64,000 nt of DNA from DASSKK01 sp035690495 (GCA_035690495.1 DASSKK010000063.1:62001-126000); one strand, 5' to 3'; numbered from the stretch's first letter, positions 42,055-51,324 are shown. The notes: generated from the letters alone by a model not told the origin. A program made the numbers and translations.

Positions 42055-42417
42055 ATGACCAACGTCATCGACGCCATCAACGCGTCCTCCAAGCGCGAGG
42101 ACCTCCCCGCCTTCCGGGCCGGCGACACCTTGAAGGTGCACGTGAAGGTGGTCGAGGGGAACCGCTCCCGGGTCCAGGTCTTCCAGGGTGTGTGCATCCG
42201 CGTGCAGGGCTCCGGAGTGGGCCGCACGTTCACGGTCCGCAAGGTCTCCTTCGGCGTCGGTGTCGAACGGACCTTCCCGCTGCACTCCCCGATCTTCGAC
42301 AAGATCGAAGTGGTCACCCGCGGCGACGTGCGCCGGGCCAAGCTCTACTACCTGCGCAACCTGCGCGGCAAGGCTGCGAAGATCAAGGAGAAGCGCGAGA
42401 CTCCCTCGGCCGGCTGA
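42055..42417 (+). CDS. rplS: 50S ribosomal protein L19
   Basis: Ribosomal protein L19 at the 30S-50S interface, 120 residues. FRAGDTLKVHVKVVEGNRSR, then FQGVCIRVQGSG and KLYYLRNLRGKAAKI, are the family core. ATG at 42055 after GGGAGAG. lepB begins nine bases after the stop. In most genomes rplS follows trmD directly; here the ECF42 unit lies between them. Confidence 0.97.
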   Translation: MTNVIDAINASSKREDLPAFRAGDTLKVHVKVVEGNRSRVQVFQGVCIRVQGSGVGRTFTVRKVSFGVGVERTFPLHSPIFDKIEVVTRGDVRRAKLYYLRNLRGKAAKIKEKRETPSAG

Positions 42418-42426
42418 GCCGGGTTG

Positions 42427-43119
42427 GTGCCTGCCCCGCGTGCGCACCGCCCGCAGGAGCGGGATCGGTCGCCACTGCCGATCTGGCAGGAGCTGTTGCT
42501 GCTGCTCGCCATCGCGCTCGTGCTCGCGATCGCGATCAAGGCGTTCTTCCTGCAGGCGTTCTACATCCCGTCGGCGTCGATGAGCGACACCCTGGTCAAG
42601 AACGACAGGATCCTCGTCGAGAAGGTGTCCTACTGGTTCGGTGGCAGTCCTCAACGCGGCGACATCGTCGTGTTCGACGACCCGGGCGGGTGGCTGTCTC
42701 CTGCCGAGGAGAAGCCGCCCGCCAACCCACTCGCCCGGGGGTTGGAGCTGTTCGGGCTCTACCCGACCGGAGGACACCTGGTGAAACGGGTGATCGGGGT
42801 CGGCGGCGACGAGGTCGTGTGCTGCGACGCGCACAACAGGATCACCGTCAACGGGGTCCCGTTGCACGAGAGGTCCTACCTCGCTCCCGGTGACCAACCC
42901 TCGCGGATCCACTTCGACGTCGAGGTGCAGCCCGGTTACCTGTGGGTGCAAGGCGACAACCGGTCGAACTCCGCGGACTCGAGGGTCCACCTCGGTGACC
43001 CCGGCGGCGGCCAGGTTCCCGTCGACGACGTGGTCGGCAAGGTCCTCGCGATCGTCTGGCCGTTCGACCACGCCCGCCTGGTCCACCGCCCGGCGACCTT
43101 CGGCCGGGTAGGGCACTGA
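42427..43119 (+). CDS. lepB: signal peptidase I
   Basis: Membrane-bound leader peptidase, 230 residues. TM helix about 22-42 (LLLLLAIALVLAIAIKAFF). Catalytic Ser51 in IPSASMSDTL and general-base Lys120 in VKRVIGVGGDEV, with GDNRSNSADSR near the end. Start GTG at 42427; the codon before it, TTG at 42424, is also possible. Follows rplS closely and is followed by rnhB after a 102-base gap. Confidence 0.95.
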   Translation: MPAPRAHRPQERDRSPLPIWQELLLLLAIALVLAIAIKAFFLQAFYIPSASMSDTLVKNDRILVEKVSYWFGGSPQRGDIVVFDDPGGWLSPAEEKPPANPLARGLELFGLYPTGGHLVKRVIGVGGDEVVCCDAHNRITVNGVPLHERSYLAPGDQPSRIHFDVEVQPGYLWVQGDNRSNSADSRVHLGDPGGGQVPVDDVVGKVLAIVWPFDHARLVHRPATFGRVGH

Positions 43120-43221
43120 CCCTCCCGTACGGCGCGGAGGTGGCGGTGCGAGGCAAAATGGTCCGGTCATGAACACCCTGCGACGCTCCTCGCCACGTCC
43201 CCCACACAGCAGGGGCCGGGT

Positions 43222-43989
43222 ATGAGTCTGCTTCCCCGAGGGTCGACCGTGCGCCGCGACGCCGGCCTGTACGGCTACGAGCGGGCGCTGCGCCGCGTCG
43301 GCATCCATCCCATCGCCGGCGTCGACGAAGCGGGCAGGGGAGCGTGTGCGGGGCCGCTGGTCGCCGCGGCGGCGATCCTGCCCGAGGGCCGGCGCGGCCA
43401 GGTGCCGGGCCTGGCCGACTCCAAGCTGCTGACCCCGATGGCCCGTGAGCGCTGCTACGAGCAGGTCGTGCGACGGGCGACGTCATGGTCGGTGGTGGTG
43501 GTGCCATCCGCCGAGTGCGACCGGCTCGGGCTGCACGTCGCGAACGTAGAGGCTCTGCGGCGCTGCGCGGCCCTGCTCGACGTACGCCCGGCGTACGTGC
43601 TGACCGACGGGTTCCCGGTCGACGGGCTGGAGGCGCCGGGCCTGGCGGTCTGGAAGGGCGACCGCGTGGCGGCGTGCATCGCCGCCGCCTCGGTGATCGC
43701 GAAGGTGACCCGGGACAGGATCATGACCCAGATGGACAGCCGGTACCCGCACTACGACTTCGCCACCCACAAGGGCTACGTCACCGAGGCGCACGCCGAG
43801 GCGCTGAGCCGGCACGGCCCGTGCGAGATCCACCGGCGACGCTTCGTGAACGTCCGACGTGTCCTCGAGCCCGTCGGTTCGATCGGCGGAGCCGTGGACA
43901 TCGACGGCTACGGTGTCGACGACAATGGGGTGGGCGAGCCCGGACTGCCGGGCCGCGACGCGACGAGGACCATGGAGGTGGACCGGTGA
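43222..43989 (+). CDS. rnhB: ribonuclease HII
   Basis: Removes RNA from RNA-DNA hybrids, including single ribonucleotides. The protein is 255 residues. Catalytic Asp35 and Glu36 in GVDEAGRG, a third acidic residue in VLTDGFPVDG, and ASVIAKVTRDRIM with HKGYVTEAH. The C-terminal 35 residues (after RRVLEPV) are a family-atypical Gly/Asp-rich tail. ATG at 43222. The stop overlaps the DUF2469 start (GTGA). Confidence 0.95.
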   Translation: MSLLPRGSTVRRDAGLYGYERALRRVGIHPIAGVDEAGRGACAGPLVAAAAILPEGRRGQVPGLADSKLLTPMARERCYEQVVRRATSWSVVVVPSAECDRLGLHVANVEALRRCAALLDVRPAYVLTDGFPVDGLEAPGLAVWKGDRVAACIAAASVIAKVTRDRIMTQMDSRYPHYDFATHKGYVTEAHAEALSRHGPCEIHRRRFVNVRRVLEPVGSIGGAVDIDGYGVDDNGVGEPGLPGRDATRTMEVDR

Positions 43990-44291
43990 GCGCCGAGGAG
44001 CTCGAGAAGTACGAAACCGAGATGGAGCTCCAGCTCTACCGGGAGTACCGCGACGTGGTCGGCATCTTCAAGTACGTCGTGGAGACCGACCGGCGCTTCT
44101 ACCTGTGCAACCAGGTGGACGTGAAGGCGCGCACCGAGGCCGGTGACGTGTTCTTCGAGGTGTCGATGACCGATGCCTGGGTGTGGGACATGTACCGGCC
44201 GGCGCGGTTCGCCAAGAACGCCAAGGTGCTGACCTTCAAGGACGTCAACGTCGAGGAGCTCTCGCCCTCCGAGATCGAGCTGCCCAAGTAG
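43986..44291 (+). CDS. DUF2469 protein
   Basis: A 101-residue acidic protein of the DUF2469 family, an actinobacterial hallmark gene between rnhB and yraN. Conserved segments are ELEKYETEMELQLYREYRDV and FKDVNVEELSPSEIELPK. No enzymatic motif; function unknown. GTG start overlapping rnhB by four bases. A 124-base gap precedes yraN. Confidence 0.92.
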   Translation: MSAEELEKYETEMELQLYREYRDVVGIFKYVVETDRRFYLCNQVDVKARTEAGDVFFEVSMTDAWVWDMYRPARFAKNAKVLTFKDVNVEELSPSEIELPK

Positions 44292-44415
44292 CGTCCGGGT
44301 CTGGCCCGGCCAGTTTCCCTCCACAGCCGCGCTGAGGCATGGGTTCTCCACCGCGCGGCGGCGAGCGCCGACGCGTCTGCCCGGCATCGGGCACGCTCCC
44401 GGTGGAGGTGCTCAC

Positions 44416-44820
44416 ATGACCGAGACAGAAGCCGGTTCACACGATGCCGGCCGCACTCGTCCGGGCGGTCGGCGCGCCCGGCTCGGCGCGTACGGCGAGA
44501 GCTACGCCGCGGGGTACCTGGTGCAGCGCGGGATGGTCCTGCTGGACCGGAACTGGCGCTGCGAGATGGGCGAGATCGATCTCGTTCTGCGCGAGGGACC
44601 GGTGCTGGTGGTCTGCGAGGTGAAGACCCGCTCCTCGACCCGCTTCGGGTCGACCATCGAGGCGGTCGACGAGCAGAAGGCGGCCCGGCTGCGCCGGCTC
44701 GCGGCCCGGTGGGTCGCGACGCACGACGAGCACCCGCCGGAGATCCGCATCGACGTGCTCGGCCTGCTCCTCGAACCGGGCCGTGAGCCCCGGGTCGACC
44801 ACGTGCGGGGTGTCGGATGA
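44416..44820 (+). CDS. yraN: YraN/UPF0102-family endonuclease-like protein
   Basis: A 134-residue UPF0102 protein with a restriction-endonuclease-like core: LGAYGESYAAGYL, then GEIDLVLREGPVLVVCEVKTRS, holding the Asp...Glu-x-Lys metal residues. Role in DNA processing suspected from linkage with comM and dprA. ATG at 44416. The stop overlaps comM (ATGA). Confidence 0.92.
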   Translation: MTETEAGSHDAGRTRPGGRRARLGAYGESYAAGYLVQRGMVLLDRNWRCEMGEIDLVLREGPVLVVCEVKTRSSTRFGSTIEAVDEQKAARLRRLAARWVATHDEHPPEIRIDVLGLLLEPGREPRVDHVRGVG

Positions 44821-46406
44821 GTGTCGCCACCACACGCACCATCTCCCTGCAAGGAGCGACCGGCCACCTGATCGACGTGCAGGTGGACCTCTCCCACGGC
44901 TTGGTGAAGACCGCTCTGGTGGGCAGGGCGGACTCGGCTATCCAGGAGGGCCGGGACCGGTGCCGTGCGGCGGTGACCAACAGCGGCTACGAGTGGCCGG
45001 CAACCCGGCGGGTGACGATCCTGCTCTCGCCCGCAGACCTGCCCAAGCGCGGTCCGCACTTCGACCTCGCGATCGCCGTGGGCATCCTGGCGGCCATCGG
45101 CCAGGTGCCGAAACAGGCGCTGGACGGCGTGGTGCTGATCGGCGAGCTGACCCTGGACGGGCGGCTCCGGTCGGTGCCCGGGGTGCTGCCGATGGCGATG
45201 GCAGCCGCCGCGCGCGGCATCACCACCGCGATCGTGCCCGAGCCGCAGGCCGACGAGGCGGCGCTGGTCCCGGGGATGACCGTGCTCGGCGTCCGGTCGC
45301 TGCGCCAGGTGACCGCGCACTTCCGCGGTGAGCCGCTGCCGGGCGCCCCTGCAGTCGAGCCGCTGGCCAGCGCCCCACTGCTGTCCTGGCGCGGCGAGGA
45401 GCGACTCGCCGACCTCGACCTCGCCGACGTGATCGGGATGGCCGACGGGCGCTTCGCCCTCGAGGTGACCGCCGCCGGTGGCCACCACCTGATGCTGTCC
45501 GGCCCGAAGGGCGCCGGGAAGACCACCCTCGCCGAGCGGCTGCCAGGTCTCCTGCCCGACCTCACGCTGGAGGAGGCGCTCGAGCTGAGCGCGATCTACT
45601 CCCTGTCCGGTGACCTGCCGACCGGTCAGACGCTGATCACCCGCCCGCCGTTCCGGGCTCCGCACCACTCCGCGTCCACGGCCAGTCTGCTCGGTGGCGG
45701 CAGCGGACGGGTGCGCCCGGGAGAAGTGAGCCGGGCCCACACGGGGGCGCTCTTCCTCGACGAGTTCCCGTTCTTCAACGCCGGGATCGTCGAGGCGCTG
45801 CGCCAGCCGCTGGAGAGCGGCGAGATCACCATCGCTCGCGGCGAAGAGCAGGCGACGTTCCCGGCTCGCGCGATCGTGGTGCTCGCCTGCAACCCGTGCC
45901 CGTGCGGCGACTACCACCCCACCGACCGCGACAACCGCTGCACATGCACCGAGATCGCGCGTCGCGAGTATCGCAAGAAGCTCAGCGGCCCGGTTGTCGA
46001 CCGGATCGACATCGTGCGCCACGTGGAACCGGTGGCCCCGCACGCCTTCCGCGACCCGCTGTCGTGTCCGGAGCCCACGCGCGCGGTGCGGTCCCGGGTC
46101 ACCGAGGCACGCGAGCGCGCCGCGGCTCGTCTCGCGGACACGCCGTGGCGGGTGAACGCCGACGTGCCGGGCGCGGCGCTGCGCGAGCGCTGGCCGCTCA
46201 GCGCCGCGGCCGCGGACCTGGTCGAGGACCGCGTATACGCCGGCGCACTCACTCGTCGCGGTGCCACACGGGTACACCGACTGGCCTGGACGGTGGCCGA
46301 TCTGGCCGGGCGTGATCAGCCCGGCCTGGACGACACAGACACCGCTCTGCGGCTGCGCACCGGGGCGCCCTTGGCGCTGTCGGCCCTGGAGAGGAGAGCC
46401 GGATGA
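44817..46406 (+). CDS. comM: YifB/ComM-family Mg-chelatase-like AAA+ ATPase
   Basis: A 529-residue hexameric helicase-type ATPase for branch migration in natural transformation (shown for ComM elsewhere). N-terminal Lon-protease-like ChlI domain (about 20-140), AAA+ core with Walker A GPKGAGKTTLAERL, PFRAPHHSAS, Walker B FLDEFPFF, and the Cys-rich VLACNPCPCGDY motif. ATG overlaps yraN, and the stop overlaps dprA (ATGA), making a yraN-comM-dprA operon. Confidence 0.94.
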   Translation: MSVATTRTISLQGATGHLIDVQVDLSHGLVKTALVGRADSAIQEGRDRCRAAVTNSGYEWPATRRVTILLSPADLPKRGPHFDLAIAVGILAAIGQVPKQALDGVVLIGELTLDGRLRSVPGVLPMAMAAAARGITTAIVPEPQADEAALVPGMTVLGVRSLRQVTAHFRGEPLPGAPAVEPLASAPLLSWRGEERLADLDLADVIGMADGRFALEVTAAGGHHLMLSGPKGAGKTTLAERLPGLLPDLTLEEALELSAIYSLSGDLPTGQTLITRPPFRAPHHSASTASLLGGGSGRVRPGEVSRAHTGALFLDEFPFFNAGIVEALRQPLESGEITIARGEEQATFPARAIVVLACNPCPCGDYHPTDRDNRCTCTEIARREYRKKLSGPVVDRIDIVRHVEPVAPHAFRDPLSCPEPTRAVRSRVTEARERAAARLADTPWRVNADVPGAALRERWPLSAAAADLVEDRVYAGALTRRGATRVHRLAWTVADLAGRDQPGLDDTDTALRLRTGAPLALSALERRAG

Positions 46407-47563
46407 ACGACCGGGAGGCGCGTGTCGCACTGAACCGGCTCGGCGAGCCCGGAGACGTCCGGATGAGCGGGCTGGTCGCCGAGCTGGGGGCCGAGCGCGT
46501 CTACACGCTGCTCAGGGACGAGCGCGAGATCACCGGCATCTACACCGACGTGGCCCAGCGGCTGCGCGGACTGGACCCGGCAGCCGACCTCGCGCAGGCC
46601 GACGCGCGCGGGATCCGGTTCGTGTGCCCCGGCGACGAGGAGTGGCCGTCCGGCCTGGACGCCCTGAGCGGCTGCGAGCCGATCTACCGGCGCGGTGGCG
46701 CCCCGCTCGGCCTGTGGGTGCGTGGACCCCTTTCGCTGCGCGAGGCATGCGCTCGTGCGGTCTCGGTGGTCGGCTCCCGCTCGGCGACGACGTACGGGGT
46801 GGACGTCGCCTCCGCGATCGCCGCCCACGTCGCGGGCCAGGGGTTCTGCGTGGTCTCGGGCGCTGCGTTCGGCATCGACCAGGCCGCACACCGTGGTGCG
46901 ATCGCCGCCCCCGGTCCCACGATGGCTGTCCTGGCGTGCGGCGTCGACCGGGCCTACCCGGCGGCGCACCGGCCGCTGCTGGACTACCTCGCCGACAACG
47001 GGCTGGTGGTGTCCGAGGTGCCGGTGGGATGTGCGCCGACCCGTCTGCGGTTCCTGTCTCGCAACAGGCTGATCGCCGCGCTCGCCCAGGGCACGGTCGT
47101 GGTCGAGGCGGCGGTCCGCAGCGGAGCGCTGAACACCGCAAGCTGGACGGTGCGGCTGTCCCGGGTGCTGATGGGCGTGCCCGGCCCGGTGACGAGCGCA
47201 CCGTCCGAAGGCGTGCACGAGCTGATCCGCTCCGGAGGAGCCACGCTGGTCACCCGTGGCGAGGACGTCCTGGAGCTGGTGGCCCCGGCCGGCGAGCACC
47301 TGACGGCCCCGCACCGCGGGCCGATGCGGCCGCGAGACCGGTTGTCCGGGCTGGACCAGCAGGTGCTCGACGCGGTTCCTCTCGCGCAGGCCGTGCCTGC
47401 CCACTCGATCGCCAGGACCGCAGGGCTCGGCGCGCGGGTGGTCGTCTCGACGTTGTCGCGGCTGCGGGGTGGCGGCTTCGTCGAGCACGACGAGGCGGGA
47501 TGGAGGCTCGGCCCGGCGGCCCTCGACGCGTCGTTGACGCCGTCTCCGCGAAGGCCCGCGTAA
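46403..47563 (+). CDS. dprA: DNA-processing protein DprA
   Basis: Loads RecA onto incoming single-stranded DNA during transformation. The protein is 386 residues. Rossmann core about 100-310 with VVGSRSATTYG, VSGAAFGIDQAAHRGA and VPVGCAPTRLRFLSRNRLIAAL, followed by a C-terminal winged helix (DprA-WH, about 320-375). Whether the organism is competent cannot be told; no com pilus genes are in the window. xerC follows 10 bases later. Confidence 0.94.
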   Translation: MNDREARVALNRLGEPGDVRMSGLVAELGAERVYTLLRDEREITGIYTDVAQRLRGLDPAADLAQADARGIRFVCPGDEEWPSGLDALSGCEPIYRRGGAPLGLWVRGPLSLREACARAVSVVGSRSATTYGVDVASAIAAHVAGQGFCVVSGAAFGIDQAAHRGAIAAPGPTMAVLACGVDRAYPAAHRPLLDYLADNGLVVSEVPVGCAPTRLRFLSRNRLIAALAQGTVVVEAAVRSGALNTASWTVRLSRVLMGVPGPVTSAPSEGVHELIRSGGATLVTRGEDVLELVAPAGEHLTAPHRGPMRPRDRLSGLDQQVLDAVPLAQAVPAHSIARTAGLGARVVVSTLSRLRGGGFVEHDEAGWRLGPAALDASLTPSPRRPA

Positions 47564-47573
47564 CCTCTGGACC

Positions 47574-48557
47574 ATGGCAGCCACCGGTCAGAACGGCGAC
47601 GGGCTCCCCGGGTCGATGGCTCGGACGCTCGAGGAGTACGCCCGTCACCTGCGGGCCGAGCGCGACCTGTCCGCGCACACGGTGCGCGCCTACCTCGGCG
47701 ATGTCGAGAGCATGTTCGAGCACGCCGCCCGGCTCGGCCGGCGCGAGGTGGGCGAGGTGGATCTGCGCACGCTGCGCAGCTGGCTCGCCAACCAGCAGAC
47801 TCTCGGCAAGACGCGAGCCACCCTCGCGCGTCGTGCCACCGCCGTCCGGGTCTTCACGGCGTGGGCACACCACACGGGTCGCGCCGACACCGATGCGGGG
47901 GCGCTGCTGGTCTCGCCCAAGCCTCGCCGGGCGCTGCCTGATGCGCTGCGCGTCGAGCAGGCGCGGGAGCTGCTGGAGGCTGCGTGCCGACAGGCCGACG
48001 ACGGAAGCCCGATCGGTCGGCGCGACACGGCGATCCTGGAGCTGCTCTACGCCACCGGCATCCGGGTCGGCGAGCTGTGCGGCCTCGACGTCGACGACGT
48101 GGACCATGAGCGCCGCGTGGTGCGCGTGCTCGGCAAGGGCCGCAAGGAGCGGACCGTGCCGTACGGCGTGCCCGCCGGCCGCGCGCTGTCCGGTTGGCTC
48201 GCGGCCCGGGCCGCTGTGCTCGCCCCCCGCCACGTCGCTGTGCCGGCCCCCCACCCCACCCAGGCAAAGCCCGTCGGGGGAGCGGCCCTGTTCCTCGGGG
48301 CCCGGGGGGCACGCATCGACCAGCGGACAGTGCGCAGACTGGTGCACACCAGACTCGCCGACGTGCCGGGCGCTCCCGACCTGGGACCGCACGGACTCCG
48401 GCACTCCGCGGCGACCCATCTGCTCGAGGGCGGAGCGGACCTGCGCAGCGTGCAGGAGCTGCTCGGGCACGCCTCGCTGGCCACCACACAGATCTACACC
48501 CACGTGTCCGGAGAGCGGTTGCGCGCCGCCTACCAGCAGGCGCACCCTCGCGCCTGA
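47574..48557 (+). CDS. xerC: XerC-type tyrosine recombinase
   Basis: A 327-residue tyrosine recombinase. N-terminal SAM-like core-binding domain about 12-100. Catalytic residues: Arg in ATGIRVGELCGL, Lys in GKGRKERTVP, His-x-x-Arg in HGLRHSAATHLL, His in LGHASLATTQ and Tyr in IYTHVSG. The position between dprA and rpsB is the conserved chromosomal XerC site of actinobacteria, so it most likely resolves chromosome dimers at dif. Confidence 0.92.
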   Translation: MAATGQNGDGLPGSMARTLEEYARHLRAERDLSAHTVRAYLGDVESMFEHAARLGRREVGEVDLRTLRSWLANQQTLGKTRATLARRATAVRVFTAWAHHTGRADTDAGALLVSPKPRRALPDALRVEQARELLEAACRQADDGSPIGRRDTAILELLYATGIRVGELCGLDVDDVDHERRVVRVLGKGRKERTVPYGVPAGRALSGWLAARAAVLAPRHVAVPAPHPTQAKPVGGAALFLGARGARIDQRTVRRLVHTRLADVPGAPDLGPHGLRHSAATHLLEGGADLRSVQELLGHASLATTQIYTHVSGERLRAAYQQAHPRA

Positions 48558-48566
48558 GGGGCGTCG

Positions 48567-49070
48567 TCAGGCGAGCGGAAGCAGCCGCACCGGCCCGCCG
48601 CCGACCAGCGTCAGCGGATCCAGGTAGTGCTCGGCTCCCTCGATCAGGCCCCAGTGCAGGCATGCCCGTGGCAGGCAGTGGGAGCCTGCCATGGTCAGCC
48701 GGCCGATCACCTCGTCCCGCGCCACCCGTTGGCCGACACGCACCGTGGCGGCCACCGGCTCGTACGTCGTGCGCGTGTCGCCGTGCGTGACGACCACGAT
48801 GCCGACACCGGCGATGGTGCCGGCGAACGACACGGTGCCGCCTTCGCTGGCGTGCACCGGCTCGCCGACCTGTCCGGCGAGGTCGACGCCGCGGTGCCCG
48901 GATCCCCAGGGCGCGTCCGGCGGGTCGAAGCCCTCCACGACGTGGTGCGCCGGCTGCACCGGCCAGGCCCCGGTCGCGGGCACCGGCATCCCAGGATCCG
49001 TCGGGGCGGGCGTCACCGCGCCGATCCCGGCCAGGGTGACGCTGAGCAGCAGCTGCACCAGGGCGTTCAT
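48567..49070 (-). CDS. M23-family peptidase, LytM-type
   Basis: A 167-residue secreted protein: signal peptide about 1-22 (LVQLLLSVTLAGIGAVTPA), then a compact LytM fold with zinc ligands in GHRGVDLAG and the HxH-like CLHWGLIEG. The catalytic His pattern looks complete except that the usual HxH is LHW. It could be an active endopeptidase of peptidoglycan or a degenerate activator. Convergent with xerC, ten bases apart. Divergent from rpsB across a 373-base gap. Confidence 0.9.
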   Translation of the reverse strand: MNALVQLLLSVTLAGIGAVTPAPTDPGMPVPATGAWPVQPAHHVVEGFDPPDAPWGSGHRGVDLAGQVGEPVHASEGGTVSFAGTIAGVGIVVVTHGDTRTTYEPVAATVRVGQRVARDEVIGRLTMAGSHCLPRACLHWGLIEGAEHYLDPLTLVGGGPVRLLPLA

Positions 49071-49443
49071 GCTTCGGAGGGTCGCGCACGCCGGCGGCTA
49101 CCGCCAGCCCGAGGCCGTGAGCTGTGCACAGGCCGCAGCCGTGCGCGGTTGGGGACAGGATCGGGCCCGGCCGGTGAGGTGCGGCGGCTCGATTGGTTCC
49201 GCACGTCCGTGTTCGGATAGCATGGATGCGCACCATCCAGCAACCCGCCTGGTCGGTCGCCGCATCGGCTACGGCATGGGTTGACTTCGCACGCCCGACC
49301 TCGCGTGTCTGTTCGGTCCCCGCAGCGCCCGCTGCGGGGTGCGGGCCCGCCGGGCGTCAGGGCAGGGAGCATCCGCTCCCTGCGACAACCGACCCGGTTC
49401 ACCGGTGCTCCCGGTGAGCCACGAAGGAAGAGGACCGACCGTC
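49071..49443 (+). promoter_or_regulatory. 373-base gene-free region: rpsB promoter and structured leader
   Basis: No gene is visible. A TTGGTT with ATAGCA 18 bases on (about 49194-49223) is a possible promoter. Three hairpins follow: CCCCGCAGC/GCTGCGGGG (49318-49339, 9-bp stem), CAGGGAGC/GCTCCCTG (49363-49382, 8 bp) and CACCGG/CCGGTG (49400-49416). Such leaders before rpsB are used by S2 for autoregulation in other bacteria. The AAGGAAGAGGA ribosome site precedes the rpsB ATG. Confidence 0.45.
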
Positions 49444-50358
49444 ATGGCCGTCGTCACCATGCGCCAGCTCCTGGAGAGCGGCGTCCACTTCGGGCACCAG
49501 ACCCGCCGGTGGAACCCGAAGATGAAGCGCTTCATCATGACCGAGCGCAACGGGATATACATCATCGACCTGCAGCAGTCGCTGTCCTACATCGACCGCA
49601 GCTACGCGTTCATCAAGGACACCGTCGCCAAGGGCGGCGCGATCATGTTCGTCGGCACCAAGCGGCAGGCGCAGGAGGCCATCGCCGAGCAGGCCACCCG
49701 CGTGGGCATGCCGTATGTGAACCAGCGGTGGCTGGGCGGGATGCTGACGAACTTCGCGACCGTGCACCAGCGGATCAACCGGCTCAAGGAACTCGACGAG
49801 ATCGACTTCGAGGACGTCGCGGGCAGTGGCCGCACGAAGAAGGAGCTGCTCGGCCTCAAGCGCGAGAGGGACAAGCTCGAGAAGACGCTGGGCGGGATCC
49901 GCGAGATGACCCGTACCCCCTCGGCGATCTGGGTCGTCGACACGAAGAAGGAGCACCTTGCCGTCGAGGAGGCGCGCAAGCTGCGGATCCCGATCATCGG
50001 CATTCTGGACACCAACTGCGACCCGGACGAGGTCGACTACGCGATCCCAGGCAACGACGACGCGATCCGGGCGGTCAGCCTGCTCACGCGGGTGGTGGCA
50101 GACGCCGTCGCCGACGGTCTGATCGCCCGCTCGGGCGCCAAGACCGGCGCAGAGGACGGTGAGAGCGTGGGCGCCGAGGAGCCACTCGCCGAGTGGGAGC
50201 GCGAGCTGCTGTCCGGCGAGGCCGACACGGCGGCCGTCAAGGCGACCGAGGGGCAACCTGCCGAGTCCTCCGCGCCGGTCGCGCCAGCAGAGACGGCCGA
50301 GGCGCCGAAGGACGAGCAGGGCGAGCATGACGAGCAGGGCGAGCAGCCCACCCCCTGA
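49444..50358 (+). CDS. rpsB: 30S ribosomal protein S2 with acidic tail
   Basis: Ribosomal protein S2: MRQLLESGVHFGHQTRRWNP, then FVGTKRQAQEA and NCDPDEVDYAIPGNDDAIR. Residues to about 240 are the family domain; the protein continues to 304 with an acidic, Ala/Glu/Gln/Pro-rich disordered tail. ATG at 49444 after GGAAGAGGA. First gene of the rpsB-tsf unit. Confidence 0.96.
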   Translation: MAVVTMRQLLESGVHFGHQTRRWNPKMKRFIMTERNGIYIIDLQQSLSYIDRSYAFIKDTVAKGGAIMFVGTKRQAQEAIAEQATRVGMPYVNQRWLGGMLTNFATVHQRINRLKELDEIDFEDVAGSGRTKKELLGLKRERDKLEKTLGGIREMTRTPSAIWVVDTKKEHLAVEEARKLRIPIIGILDTNCDPDEVDYAIPGNDDAIRAVSLLTRVVADAVADGLIARSGAKTGAEDGESVGAEEPLAEWERELLSGEADTAAVKATEGQPAESSAPVAPAETAEAPKDEQGEHDEQGEQPTP

Positions 50359-50429
50359 CGGCCGCCGGCGGTCCAGCTCAGCACTCATCCACATCCCTGA
50401 ACCTGACAAGCGACGAGGTAGACACACCG

Positions 50430-51245
50430 ATGGCGAACATCACCGCCGCAGACGTCAAGCGTCTGCGCGACCTGACCAGCGCAGGCATGATGGACAGCAA
50501 GAAGGCCCTGGAGGAGACCGGAGGCGACTTCGACAAGGCCGTCGAGGTGCTCCGCGTCAAGGGTGCTGCGAAGGCAGCGAAGCGGGGGGCCGAGCGCACC
50601 GCGTCGGCCGGCCTCGTGGCGACCGCCGGTAGGGCTCTGGTCGAGCTGAACTGCGAGACCGACTTCGTGGCCAAGAACGACGAGTTCGTCGCGGTCGCCC
50701 AGCAGGTCGCATCCGTCGCCGACCGGACCCGGGCCGCAGACGCCGCCGCGCTGGCGGAGGCGCCGATGGACGGGGCGACGGTCGGACAGGCCGTGGAGGG
50801 GCTCGCGGTCAAGCTCGGCGAGAAGGTCCACCTGGGGCGGGTCGCCGTGTTCGACGGGCAGGTGGTCAGCTACATGCACCGCCGTTCCGCGGAGCTGCCC
50901 CCAGCGGTCGGAGTGCTCGTCGAGTACACCGGCAACGACGAGGCCGCCGCACGCGGCGCCGCCATGCAGGTTGCCGCGATGCGGCCGACGTACGTCTCCC
51001 GTGAAGAGGTACCCGCCGATCTGGTCGCGAAGGAGCGCGAGATCGCCGAGGCCACCGCTCGCGAGGAGGGCAGGCCGGAGCAGGCGATGCCCAAGATCAT
51101 CGAGGGCCGGTTGAACGGCTTCTTCAAGGACGTCGCGCTGCTGGACCAGCCGTCGGTCCAGGAAGCCAAGACCTCGGTCAAGTCCGTGCTCGACGCTGCC
51201 GGCGTCACGGTGACCCGGTTCGCACGCTTCGAGGTCGGCGCCTGA
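50430..51245 (+). CDS. tsf: elongation factor Ts
   Basis: Nucleotide exchange factor for EF-Tu, 271 residues. N-terminal UBA-like domain about 1-55 (ITAADVKRLRDLTSAGMMD), then the signature ELNCETDFVAKNDEF at about 71-85 and two core subdomains. ATG at 50430 after a GACGAGGTAGACACACCG leader with only a modest ribosome site. It follows rpsB by 71 bases. Confidence 0.97.
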   Translation: MANITAADVKRLRDLTSAGMMDSKKALEETGGDFDKAVEVLRVKGAAKAAKRGAERTASAGLVATAGRALVELNCETDFVAKNDEFVAVAQQVASVADRTRAADAAALAEAPMDGATVGQAVEGLAVKLGEKVHLGRVAVFDGQVVSYMHRRSAELPPAVGVLVEYTGNDEAAARGAAMQVAAMRPTYVSREEVPADLVAKEREIAEATAREEGRPEQAMPKIIEGRLNGFFKDVALLDQPSVQEAKTSVKSVLDAAGVTVTRFARFEVGA

Positions 51246-51324
51246 ACCACCCCACCGGTTCCGGCGGTAGGGTGCGGTCCAGGTCCGCAGGGCAGGGCCG
51301 CACCTCTCGGCGAAGGGAACATCG

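Noticed and set aside
47574..48557. Tyrosine recombinase as a sign of a genomic island or phage
   Set aside because: It sits in the conserved dprA-xerC-rpsB place, with no phage genes or attachment repeats, so it is the chromosomal XerC.
49067..49420. Several open frames of 70-110 codons in the gap before rpsB
   Set aside because: They overlap each other on both strands, have no ribosome sites or family features, and cover the hairpin leader.
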